Source: Rhynchospora pubera
Taxonomy: Eukaryota > Streptophyta > Magnoliopsida > Poales > Cyperaceae
Direction: 5' to 3'
DNA: 64,000 bases
Assembly (NCBI GenBank): GCA_028095005.1
Contig: CM051461.1
Coordinates: 58,137,840 to 58,201,839 of the forward strand
The notes below the pieces were generated by a model. The model did no database searches and was not told the DNA's origin. It was given only the letters and a program-made list of their open reading frames with translations. Of this stretch, positions 10,741 through 21,640 are shown in pieces. Made by a program: the position numbers and the translations under genes. Position 1 is the stretch's first letter. Each line of letters opens with the position of its first letter.

Positions 10741-13130
10741 GTTACTAACTAAAATAGAACTCCGACTCCCACGGGTCTTTATTTATAATAAAATACTGAT
10801 TTCTAGTTTTTTTTTTTACATGGCGTGATTAATGATGTGCCTTTAATTATTGTTTTGGGAATAATGTTTGTATGAAGTATAACGTTTTTGTCAAAAAACT
10901 TTTGAAAATTAGATTAATGACCATGTAAGAATTAGAATATCATATCAGGCAGACTGAAAGTAATAAGCAAATAAAATATCATATCAACTAACTAAATAAA
11001 ATATCATATCAACTAACTAAATGGCTCCTTTAAGTATAAGAATTAGAATATAATTAGCATAATATTTATTCATATACTAATTGACAAAACCTTAAAAAAC
11101 TTAAATGGAAATAGTATTTTGCACACCAACCTGTGTATATTCTCTCTTACATTTGATAGGTTTTGAATGGATAATTTTTTTTTTAAGAGATGAGCTTTGC
11201 AGTAGAAGCCAGAGACATATATATAGCTAAAAATTTAATAGGGAGTGCGAGATTAGTGGCAGGTTTTGATATTTCCAAGCGAATTATAATAGAAATAAAT
11301 GTCCACTTGATTTGGATATTATTACTGCATATTATGATATGATTAATAACACAAAGAATAAGTGTTTGTTATGGAAGTGGCAATTATTAGATGCACAAAT
11401 CAAGGGGAAGTTTTTAGTGCTATACAAATACTATTTCTGATGTAAACTGCTCAATTAAGGAAAAATTTTAAAGGGCTGCGATTATTTTGATTTAGAGAAA
11501 ATTCAGAATGTATATGTGCTGTAAAGTACTTTATTTAGTGACAGTAGTACAGTACAATTTTAGAATAAAATTTTATATTTTTTGCCATATGGTGTCAGGG
11601 ACAACAAAAAAGAAGCTAAGATATTTGTGATAAGGGAATACAGCTTTTAATCAATTTTAATTAATACAAATTTAAAACGGCATCACTAAAGCTCCCCTTG
11701 ATTTGTGTTGTTAATAATATGCAGTAATATTCTATATTCTCTCTCGAAATTAGAAAAAATTATATAAAAAAAAAGTAAATTTCTATAACATTTTACCTTT
11801 TATGTTGCCAAAACTGTCAGTTTTACCTCTTAATTGACCAGCTGTTGAATTGTCAATGGCATTTAATGTCAGTTTATCCAATGAGGCCAAAGCTGTCTCA
11901 CATTCAAATTATCAGTTGACCGAATATTTTATACTTCAATAGAGCAGACTCGCTCATGCTAGCAAAAGTACCACTAACATGATACTGACACATAACTGAT
12001 CCGAATATAACATTAGAACAAACAGATACAACACCAATGAGATGATATTGGCACACCAAGGAATGAATTAAAGTTGATTTAGTCTAAATATGGATTTGGA
12101 ACATTTTCATGATGTCCAACAATTTTCTTCCTATCTTTCCATTAAGGTATTTCAAAATGCTTAGTTGAACCTTTAAGTATGTAGGCTGTCGTCCTGTGTC
12201 ACAAAAATATCCATATCCATATTAAATCAAAGTCATTATATAATGACAAACATTCACATCAACATCATCATCAAATGATCTAAGCGTAACTTTCAAAAGA
12301 AGAAAAAAAAGAATAATCGACTTCCTTTCATTAACAAACAGAGTTATCCTAACTCTTATAATTTTCACTAACAATGGAACATCATTGAAAATAGTATTAA
12401 AAAAATTGAGAGAGACCCCTTTAAAGAGGAATTGAGATCAAAACAATACCAAGTGAAAAATCCAACAAATGGAGATTTTATTTTAATTCAAAGAATGTCA
12501 TAGACAGATATGTTCATATATAAAAATTTAGGCCAACAAAGCAAAATTAGATAGAGACGCTACCTGAGTGAGTGACTATGCTGGTTGACCATAGCCAATA
12601 TATTTGTCCCATTTTGCCAACTCTTCATCTCCCGCCTCAATCCTAATAGAGATCAGTACCATAAAAAAGAAAAGAAATCAGTAAAAGACAATAAAAAATA
12701 GATGCCTAAAAGACAAATCTGATTGCAAATTAATAACCCCTCTAAAATTTGAAGAAAAATAACCCCTCTAAAATTAAAGAACCAAACAACTAAACCTCAA
12801 CCAAAATTGAATGGTTTTGTATCTTACCTGAGAAATTGTAGTTGAAACTAATATCAATTATGTTCATAGGAAAATTTAAGCAACAATTAGTAATCTTAAA
12901 CGACAAACACTCAAGTTCGATTCCACAAAATAAATTGATAATAAAACCCATCTGGACATACAAAATCAGCAATTGAATTTCTAGATGGGGTTGTAAGTAT
13001 TAGAATTTTAATTAGTGCAAGTAATGAACACCAGAAAGAAAGACTCAAAAGCACTCGTGCAGAATTAATCAATAGTTCAATGTATTTACCCAGTACTGTC
13101 TCATGGTCATGGAGCTGTGCTTCTCTTGAC
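10741..13130. other. AT-rich interior, no gene recognised
   Basis: No supported coding sequence. A short tandem duplication of AAATAAAATATCATATCAAC lies at about 10972-11022. The minus strand at 10794 reads A/TCAGTATTTTATTATAAATA, which could be another Helitron-like 5' end, but the sequence is too AT-rich to be distinctive. Confidence 0.4.
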
Positions 13131-13800
13131 AAAACGGAGTTGATCGCCCATGGAAGCAGGCTTCTCTTGGAGAAGGAGCGAGAAGCCGACTGGACCACGC
13201 TGGCTTCATAATATAAATTTTACCCATCAAGCCATCTCAATACAGTCTTTGAGCAGCAGGCAACGGCTGAATCCAGGTAACTCAAACTGTCGCCTAGGTG
13301 GCGGTTGATCGAGAGAACAGTGAAGGAGAGAGGCCATGGAGGCGAATGAGAAGAAAAACCCTCGAGAGGAAATTATCAACGTTAAAGAGGAGAGGTGAAA
13401 GGAAGGATCGGGCGGAAAAGAAAGAGTTGGTGGTCGATGCTCTTTTCCACAGTTTCCTCTTTTCCTCTCTGGCCGATAATTTCCAACGCTCAATCACTGG
13501 AGATGGCGATGGCGATTCTTGGTCCCTACTGAGGCCAGATAGAGATGGCGAAAAGGGGTGTTGATTTCGAACAGTAATCGCTGGCGATGGCGATTTGGTG
13601 TCAGTGCTGATGCTAGAGCCCAAAGAGATGATGAATACGGATAGGATAAAAATATACTTTACTAATTGGCTTGGAGGCCATAGAGAGGGGCTTGGGATAC
13701 GACGGAGAGAAGCAAGAGGAGCGGAGGAGCGACGTTGTACAGTTTCATGTATTATGGCGTAACGGGTCGTCACCTCGTCACCGGTGTAGTACAATATGAC
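13131..13800 (-). other. second GC-richer exon-like block
   Basis: Minus-strand frames are open through 13294-13794, 13227-13493 and 12911-13198. The last contains LLPWAINSVLSREAQLHDHE followed by a GTAAATAC donor-like sequence. Composition and open frames resemble first exons and leaders, but no protein family was recognised. It lies just inside the putative Helitron 5' end at 13947. Confidence 0.3.
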
Positions 13801-13947
13801 ACATACAAAGTAACATAGTAATATGACACAAAATTCTAAAAAAATCGCTGAAGGAACAAAGTGTACTCCAGTATCGGCGTATCGCTCGCGAATGTTGCTT
13901 TAAAATCCGTGCAAAAAAATCACGCGGATTATATTATACTATATAGA

Positions 13948-15379
13948 TACCTTTGAAACACAGTAATACACTGCGGTTGTCTTTAACAGTTGATTACTAA
14001 CTGAAAACTTTTTTCTCCATTCAACATTGAATTAATAATAATTAATCCATTTATACTAATTAATATACATAAATGTATTTTGACTACTGATATTCTAACT
14101 CATATATATATATAGGGTGATTTCGTACGTAGTGTATAGTGATTTCGTTGGGACGACATATATATCTACCAAAGCAGAGCAATGCTGTCGTACGTATATG
14201 CAAACCATATATAAACCAGATATATTCAATTAGTTGCTAACCTTAGTTAAGTTTCTTAGTACAGAATTATACTTGAGTTGGATATCAGGATATGTATGTA
14301 TATATGAGCCTATCTATAATTTCTCTGGATGGAAAAATCATTTGGTAAATGAATAATAATTTATCAGAGTTTTTTTTTTAAAAAATATATATTTTGTTTA
14401 GACTACAGTTGTTTTAAGAGAATCTACCAGTCGTTTTCAGGTTGAAGTATGTCCCCAATCAGGGAACAAATTAAAAATGCTTTCTGTATTTTTTTTTTTT
14501 TGCGTTTAGATTCTAATTATGATCCTATTATATATATCTTTACCTATATTTTTACACTTTGTTCCAATATATATATACAAGTATACAACGTCCTTTTTAC
14601 GACTTTTGTTGGAAATTTGAAATAATTAATCAAAATTGTGAAATTTTTCTTAATTGATCATCGGTAAATTTATTCAACAACACAACATTTTTTTTCAAGA
14701 AAACATTTAAAAGTTTAAACTTTTTGTTTCAGTTAAGTCCTTAACTTTTTTTTTTATTCCGCACAGTCAAACAGACCCGTTAGTTTAGTTAATTAGTTTA
14801 TAGGAACTTCATTCATACTAAGCGTCTTAGGATTTACAAGAAAAATATAGATACAACAAACAATTAAGACAAGTTGGTTGCTATGATGGAACTGTTTGAC
14901 AACACTATCACAAATTCAGTCTAATAAATTTTTGGATTATTTGTTACAAATATATTTATGTTAAGTTTAAAGATTTAATTATTGTGCTTAAACTAAGTGT
15001 AGATCCACCATTGTTTTTTTTTTAAAAAAAAACAGAGAGAGTGAGTATCGGCATTAAAATTAATATCAAACTTAATTTCAACTTTTTTATTTACTTGAAA
15101 TTTATATACGCATCAACACAATTTTCCCAAACTATTTCGTCTATATTGGTACAATATTTGAATAAAATCTCTACTAGATAGCAGCTGTCTAGTTTGTCCA
15201 AAAAAATTTGAATAACATATGTGGAAATCTTGATTTTCAAAACAAATTATAGATGAACGTACCTCAAAAATCATTCCAAACTGTTCATGATCCCGATTAG
15301 GTTAAGATAATAGTCTGCTTAGAAAATGTTTTAAACCAAAAGTTCTAACTTTTGAGAGTTTTCGTAATATTTTATATAT
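13948..15379. other. AT-rich intergenic stretch
   Basis: No coding frame or terminal-repeat pair was recognised. Homopolymer A/T runs are frequent. Confidence 0.5.
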
Positions 15380-16304
15380 AGCTAATTGTTGAAGTTGTGT
15401 AGAACACCAACGCATGCATCTGCTTATTTCTTTTCCAAAATTTACATTCGATATACATATAGTACATGTTTTATATATTTTTATTTAAAACAAAATATTC
15501 ATATTGATTCATTGATTGTGTTTTAAATTCAGGTCATGGCGTGCGAGAATGAACGGATCAGAAGCTTTAAAATTCATTTAATTTTACTTTTTTAGGTTCA
15601 GCTTACACAACAAAATATTAATCACATGGATTCAACAGGCATTACATGCCAGATCGAACTTGTATTCACTTGTTTGTACCATTTGGATTTAATTTGATTT
15701 GTGGTTGGATATTAATTGTTTGACGAAAGAATAATATGTTTTAGTTTTTTGGTCTAATAAGGACACAAATTGAGCAACATATCTACCAATATAGCCGATG
15801 GATTAAGCAACATATCTTTATTGTTTAACATCATTTTGTTTCTTAATTATTTGTCACATAATGAGGACATTTTTGCTAGTAAATAATAAAAAAAATATTT
15901 ACAGAGTATTTTTTTTTTAGAAATACCAGGTAGAGGCTACCAGTCTACCAGGTTATTTACATAGTTATACACATCGACTGAAAACTGAAAAAAGTAGAAA
16001 GGAGACAGCCTGCAGTGTTTAATTTTAATTTACAATATTCTTCCCAATTTTAATTCCTGTGTCATCCTTGTCAAATAATGAAACGAATCTTTTCTTTTCT
16101 TCTTATCAAAATAAATTTCTTGTTCCACATATGGATTTATTTGTGTTAAAACGTTTCAACAGTTTATTTTGGCATGCAGCATGCATATATATTACAAATA
16201 TCTTCTTCCGACGTCATAAATAGAAGAATATTCAAATTATTGCTTTATTTGTTTTTACACGTGGAGAAAATGTACAAAAATCTTCCGGATTAAAAGGAAA
16301 TCTT

Positions 16305-16336
<32 letters not shown>

Positions 16337-16620
16337 CATATATAATTTTCAAATTCGTTAAAATTATCCCATATGATCCATTGATTAAATCGTACTTCGA
16401 ACCTGATTAAAAGGACAATCTGATTTAATTATATCCTTGCGCACATTCCATAACATGCTTGCTTCAGAGCTTATAAACATCCACGTAATTGGTTTGAAAT
16501 GCCATCAATATTATTTTTCATATCAATATCAATATATATTATATATTATATATTATATATATATATATATTATTCTTTCCCTTTCTATTTCTACTATTTC
16601 TATCAGAGGTTGACGTCAAG
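15380..16620 (+). repeat. duplicated upstream segment of gene A
   Basis: This segment is paralogous to 27560-30052 upstream of gene B. Shared landmarks in the same order: CACCAACGCATGCATCTGC versus CACCAACACATCTGC; TTTCTTTTCCAAAATTTACATT versus the near-identical run at about 27618; AGGTCATGGCGTGCGAGAAT versus AGGTCACGGAATGGGAGAAT; TCCTGTGTCATCCTTGT versus TCCATGTCATCCTTGT; and GCATGCATATATA versus ACATGCATATATA. It therefore marks a segmental duplication that included the ubiquitin-fold gene. Confidence 0.75.
16309..16336. repeat. (AT)n microsatellite
   Basis: Fourteen AT units in the upstream region of gene A. A second AT-rich run with TATTATA units occupies about 16527-16571, just upstream of the coding sequence. 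Confidence 0.9.
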
Positions 16621-16914
16621 ATGTCAAAGCAACAACCACCAAGTCCTCCACCTACGATGAATCTCACTATCATCTGTCCAGAAGGCTACGGTAAAATTAA
16701 CATGACTGTCGACAGCAACATCACAGTGGCAGGCATCAAACAAAGAATCAAGGAGTATCAATTTGTTCAAGGATATTTGATAGACAAAGTAAATTTGCAT
16801 ATGGATTCTCATGCAAACCCAGTATGGATGAAGGATGGTAATCAGACAGCTGCCGAAGTATATGGCCTCCATAATGGCGCAAGAATTAGTGTTGTTTTCC
16901 TTGTTGAGAGATGA
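16621..16914 (+). CDS. small ubiquitin-fold (beta-grasp) protein, gene A
   Basis: An intronless frame of 97 codons. After a proline-rich leader (SKQQPPSPPPT) comes a ubiquitin-like fold: strand 1 MNLTIICPEG (about residue 13), strand 2 KINMTVDSNITV, helix AGIKQRIKEYQF, strand 3 KVNLHM, and the closing T-A-A-E-V-Y-G-L-H-N-G-A-R-I-S-V-V-F pattern that matches ubiquitin's TLxDYxIxxxSTLHLVL. The protein ends in FLVER with no Gly-Gly, so conjugation by the usual route is not expected; a binding or adaptor role is only a guess. The start is chosen because the fold begins 12 residues later and paralog B has the same short PP-containing leader. TTATAAAC about 150 bases upstream could be a TATA box. 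The specific family and function are not recognised. Confidence 0.75.
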   Translation: MSKQQPPSPPPTMNLTIICPEGYGKINMTVDSNITVAGIKQRIKEYQFVQGYLIDKVNLHMDSHANPVWMKDGNQTAAEVYGLHNGARISVVFLVER

Positions 16915-16951
16915 GAGCTGATCGGCCTACATATCGGCGGTGCTTCATGTC

Positions 16952-17090
16952 GGCTCCGTTTGGATGGGGTGGGAATAAAGAAAGAAGTGGAAGAAGTATT
17001 GGGAAGTATGTAACTTTGTGAATAGTTTGAATTGTTTATAATAAATTTATTTTCTTATTCCCTTATTTCCACACCTCATTCAAACGGACC
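16952..17090. mobile_element. Tourist-like MITE, copy 1
   Basis: Begins GGCTCCGTTTGGATG and ends CATTCAAACGGACC, i.e. terminal inverted repeats, about 140 bp. It contains the family core AACTTTGTGAATAGTTTGAA followed by TGTTTATAATAAATTTATT. Other copies of this family in the window have 3 bp target duplications, typical of PIF/Harbinger MITEs. Confidence 0.75.
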
Positions 17091-17639
17091 GTTAGTAGAA
17101 GCATTAATGCAATATTTCGTAGTTACTAGAATCATGCTCAAACTATAATTAATTAGTCGCTATTAATAATTAAGCAATCATTCATCAGAATTTTGCAATC
17201 ATTTTCATATGATTCTCTTTTGTGTGCATCAACTTGTGTTCTTTTACCGTATTAATTATCTATATCGTGTTGTACTGTGCAAGCAAAAGCCGATCGAATA
17301 ATTAAAAAATAGTGGAAATGACGGGTATGTTACAAATGTGAAACTTTTGGACTTCTATTGGACCTGTTTGCTTTAACATTGCCACAAAATTTCTTAGCCT
17401 ACATAGGCTACATTGGAATTAAATTCTTTTGGTAATTGAGCATTCTTTTTTTTTTTTTGGAAATTAGTTCCTTATTGGTCTATACGTTTGCAAACATTTT
17501 TATTTTTTACTTTTTCGTAAAGTTCCTTAATTGGGTTATAAAATTAAATATCGTGAAACAGCGAGATCTGGGGCCATAAACTTCGGCCCAACTTTTGCAA
17601 CCTTTATTTATATTTTTTTTTAGACCCACATTGGAAATT

Positions 17640-17810
17640 GAGATCCGCTGACGCGCGACATCATGGCCGTCTAATCAAAATCCAATTGACAAAAAAGCTC
17701 CGTGTATGTAACCTAGATTGATAGGCCTGTAAAAGATGAACCATCCGATCAAGATCAGATGGCTCGTACGTGCGCTACACCGTGTCCCGCGCTACAGGAA
17801 TTCGGGTTGC
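17640..17810 (+). mobile_element. CGCG-rich MITE, copy a
   Basis: First of six copies (17640, 27159, 34486, 41017, 50396, 58751). Ends: GAGATCCGCTGACGCGCGAC on the left, CCGCGCTACAGGAATTCGG on the right. Core: GTAACCTAGATTGATAGGCC, then GATCAAGATCAGATGGCTCG. This copy is the most diverged at its right end. Confidence 0.75.
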
Positions 17811-17937
17811 CCACATTGGCATGTCGGTATTTTTCCAGTCGAAGAACTTCGTGCGGAATCAGAAAAACAAAATTAGAGTCGGTATCTTTTTACTGAAATC
17901 AACACCACTGAACTCAAATCCCTCTCCGTCTTTTTAG

Positions 17938-18122
17938 GGTGTGTTTGGAAAGGCCGGAAATAAGAAATAGGAATAAGGAATTTCGATTTGCGTGCTTATT
18001 CTTATTTTTGTGCAACCCAAACAACACAAGAATAAGGAATAAGAGCCCTTATTCCTATACTAACAAAACCATGGTATAAGAATAAGGAATAAGGATAAGC
18101 ACGCAAATCGAAATTCCTTATT
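17938..18122. mobile_element. truncated palindromic MITE at LINE junction
   Basis: Starts GGGTGTGTTTGGAAAGGCCGG. It contains GGAATTTCGATTTGCGTGCT, which recurs inverted as AGCACGCAAATCGAAATTCC at about 18096. The right terminal repeat is missing because the LINE begins directly after ATTCCTTATT. A partial relative lies at about 30728-30770. Confidence 0.55.
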
Positions 18123-21100
18123 AAAAGGGGTCAGGCCCCAAACTTTTTCATTGATAAAAAAGAAGATTACAAAAGTATAGCAAGGTGCTATAAAGCTAAC
18201 GGACAAAAACCAAACAAAACAAAGAAAAAGTGACTAGTCTTCTAATGCAAAACAGCAAAAAGACAAAAGCAACAAAGAAAAAAAACATGAAAACTGAAGT
18301 AACCTAAAATAAAAGGCAATGCTAGAAGGAAGTTGGTAAAAAGCGCTGTGGTTTCTGACAAAGCCTCCAATCATCCCAGACTAGTGAAGCAAGCAAATCA
18401 GGGGTGTTGAAGATGTTTTTGAAAATTTTGAAGCATCGTTCCTTCCATGCCCAGAAGCAAGTTAAGGCATACAACTCAACAACCTTAAAAGGAAAGCTCT
18501 TGTCAGAGATTAATTCACAGAGAGGTGGCACTGAATGATATTGCATTTCAGTTTGGCTGAAAACCAGAAATTGAGTCGAGATGAAGAAAGTGCAGTCGGT
18601 AAAGAGGTGAGAAGAAGATTCACATGCAACCCGACACAAAGAACACTGGTTTACCAGTACCATCCCTTTTTTTTTAAGGTTATCAATTGTCGGCAGCTTG
18701 TCTTGCAGCAACAACCAAGTAAAAGTGATAACACTTGGCGGCACCTTTAACTTCCAAACAAGTCTGAGGTCAGAGGGTATTTTTGGAAAAATGTTTAGAA
18801 AATTATAAAGGGAAGCAGCTGTGAAGGTTCCACTGGATGAAAACCAGAGAACCGTATCGATTGTAGTCGAACTCAGTGTGTCAAGTCTCGGCGGCAAGTT
18901 CTGCACGACATGAAGCAGTGAGTTCAGCTGTTGAATTATTGAGGCAGAAGTGGATAAAGAGGGTTTGAAAAGAACAAATGGTTGATGGCGGTTTGCAAAG
19001 AAATCAGCCACTGTAATATTCGGTTCTTGACAGTAAGTGAAAAGGTCTCTGAAACGAAAACTTAGCACCCCAAAACCCCAATTCTGATGCTAGAAAAAAA
19101 TTGAGTGACTTGTCGAGGCCTCGAAGGAAATAGTAGCGTTGAATATTGGGAGAAGTTCTTGGAAAGAGTTGAGTAGAGGGCTGCAAACTGGCAAGAGACT
19201 ACGAGATCCTTGCATTGCCAAAACCAAATTTTTCCAATTAGAGGGAATAGGATTGTACCAATGCCAAAGCCACTTTGCCAGCAAGGAAAGATTAAAGGAG
19301 GATATGTCACGCACTCCTAGGCCTCCGACGAGTTTTGGGCAGCACACCCGATCCCAGGAAACTGTCACCAGTTTCTTCCGATCAGTTTTATTTCCTTGCC
19401 AAAGAAAACTTCTCCTAATTTTGTCAAGGTTCTTTATGACCCATTTGGGTAATCTAAAAACCGACATGAAATAAACTGGTAGAGAAGTCAGACATGAGTT
19501 AAGAGAACCAATCTTCCAGCAAAAGATAAAAAAGAGGAGCTCTAGGAGTTTAATTTACATCTGAATTTATGGAAAAGAACCTCATAATCCTCCTTTTTTA
19601 GTCTTTTGGTTGACAGTTGTAAACCGAGATATTTGATGGGAAAGCCAGAAGCATTACAGCCAAGGACGGCTGCACATTGCTCACTTATTACGCGGTCAGT
19701 GTTGATGTACGCCAACTCTGACTTAGAAGGGTTGATCTGTAAACCCGAAATCCAATGAAAAACAGTGAAAATGACTTTGAGGAGGTGACACTGACCCAAG
19801 TCGGGTTTGAGAAAGAAAATTGCATCGTCTGCATAGAGCAAGCAAGGTTGCATATGGGTGAAAGGAAAGAGCAAAGTGTCATTTTGTTGCAATCTGACTA
19901 GCCATCTAGATAGGTAATCCATTGCTAAAATGAAGAGGTAAGGTGAGAGCGGATCTCCTTGTCTAATACCTCTCTTGAGTTCAATCGACCTTCCCGCCAA
20001 ACCATTTACGATGACCCTCAAAGAGCCCCGTAGGACACAGTTTGCTAGCCATCGAATCAATTCGAAAGGGAAAGCCATAGCCTCGAGAACTTTGAGAATA
20101 AATGACCAGCTAATAGTGTCGAAAGCTTTGTGAATATCGGCTTTGAAAAGTCCGAGAGGAATTTTGTTGGCGGAAGAATGCCACAAGAGGTGTTGAGCAT
20201 AAAGGAAATTTTTCGTTATCTGCCTCCCTTTTAGAAAACCAGTTTGTGAAGAATTTACCAGGTTCGGCAAAAAGGGCAATAATCTATTGGCAAGGATTTT
20301 TGAGAGAATTCTCTGGGTCGAATGCAAGATACTTATGGGGCGAAAATCTTTGGGCTCAATTGGCTCTTCATTTTTTGGAATTATAAAACAATAAGGGAAG
20401 AGTTGAGTGGGTACAAAGAGCCAATCTGAAGTGCATGGTTCAATGAAAGAAGAAGGTCAGGGGTAAGCTCGGTGACAAAGGTTTTGAAGAACTCTCCTGT
20501 GAGCCCATCCGGGCCAGGGGATTTGTTAGAAGGACAAGAGTTAATGACAGTTTTGATTTCCTCTTCTCTGATGGGCACCGCTAAAGAGGCTGGTAGGGGT
20601 GACTGATTATGGTAAAGAGTTGACCAGTTCAAGTTTGGTAGGTCTGCTGGAGGGGTACCCATGAGGGACTTGAAAAAATTAAAAAAAGCCTTACCTTTGT
20701 TTAATTGATCAGAAACGACCGTCCCCTGGTAAGAAATACTCTGAATGGTATTAACTCTCTTATTATGCGAGGCCTTTGCATGGTAGGAAGCGGTGTTTCT
20801 ATCTCCTTCTATTTTCCACCTGAACGTGGATCGCTGCCTCCAGTAAACCTCATCCTAGACAGACAACTCCGTAAACCTTCTTTTAAGTAAAGCTTTCAGC
20901 CACATCTCAAGTTTTGAGAGATTTCTAGACTTGACTGCTAAGTCACAACGTGCAAGAAACTCCCTTATGAAACTTAACTGGGCCTTAAAAGAACGCCTTC
21001 TTTGTGAGGACCAGAACTTGATTTTTTTTGGTGAGTTACTGCAGTTTCGAGCCTAACTGAGTTGGTGTGGTTGCGACCGGATTGGAAAACCAAAAGTTGA

Positions 21101-21485
21101 GAATCAAATCGTGGAAAGTCGGCAAACAGAGAAGGTAATTGTCAAGCCTAAACAAGTTCGACCTTTGAAAAGAAGTCTCAACCACACAGAGTAACGGCAC
21201 ATGATCTGATGAGGTATTCGCAATGGGGTAAAGAACTGAATTGGGAAAAAAATTGGAGAAGGTCCATTGATGAGCACTTTGTCTAGTCATGCCATAGCCG
21301 GATTAGGTTTTTGATTGGACCAAGTGAAACACTTGTGCAGTAAAGGAAGATCGATAAGCTGCAGTACAGAGATAGTACTGCTGAAAAGAGAAGAGCCTGA
21401 GACTCCATAACCTGGATTGGATCTTTCAAGAGGTGAGGCGGTGACATTAAAGTCTCCACAAAGCATCCAAGGTGTTGTCCCTAAG
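18123..21485 (-). mobile_element. degenerate 5'-truncated LINE
   Basis: Minus-strand non-LTR retrotransposon. From its 5' end it shows endonuclease (GDFN, then SDHVPLL), reverse transcriptase (YADD at 19824-19835) and zf-RVT. The 3' end reads ...GGGGCCTGACCCCTTTTAAT at about 18122, the usual plant L1 tail shape though without a long poly(A). The 5' end is lost inside the endonuclease. Confidence 0.85.
18322..21480 (-). pseudogene. LINE ORF2 remnant: EN, RT, zf-RVT
   Basis: The reading frame is broken into at least five pieces by frameshifts and stops. About 21300-21480 carries the endonuclease start (CGDFNV) and 21036-21290 its SDH motif. 20381-20662 carries SNKSPGPDGLTGEFFK, the RT entry motif. 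19542-20327 carries KADIHKAFDTISW, GIRQGDPLSPYLF and LLYADDAIFF. 19090-19467 carries GLGVRDIS. 18322-19068 carries the zf-RVT region (WKLKVPPSVITFTWLL, then CSLCRVACESSSHLF). No RNase H was recognised after it, unlike the LINE at 4.3 kb, so these are different LINE lineages. It is far more decayed than that one and is not functional. Confidence 0.85.
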
Positions 21486-21533
21486 AAAAAGGCCTAGAGG
21501 GGGGTGAATAGGCACCAAATCGACTTCCTAAAC
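21486..21533. other. 48 bp LINE/Copia junction
   Basis: Sequence of unclear origin between the broken LINE 5' end and the Copia gag end. It contains GGCCTAGAGGGGGGTGAATA. Both flanking elements are truncated here. Confidence 0.5.
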
Positions 21534-21640
21534 CGGTATCATCGTTTTGACATCAGGTATGTGGGGACCACAAATCAGGTGCAGCATCAGCCAAGCCAAA
21601 CTCAGCAGCAACTGCAGCAGAATCCAACAAAAATCAAGCC

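Larger units (their letters stand above)
6969..13947 (-). mobile_element. candidate 7 kb gene-fragment-carrying Helitron
   Basis: The 3' end at 6969 reads, on the minus strand, a hairpin GTCGCGC-AAC-GCGCGAC, then AACCCCA, then CTAG, then host T. At 13947 the minus strand reads host A, then TCTATATAGTATAATATAAT, the classic plant Helitron 5' start (TC after A). Both are on the same strand and facing. Between them lie an HDAC exon and two exon-like blocks, as expected of a Helitron that captured gene pieces. No Rep/helicase was recognised, so it would be non-autonomous. The two ends are clear individually; that they belong to one element is inference. Confidence 0.4.
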
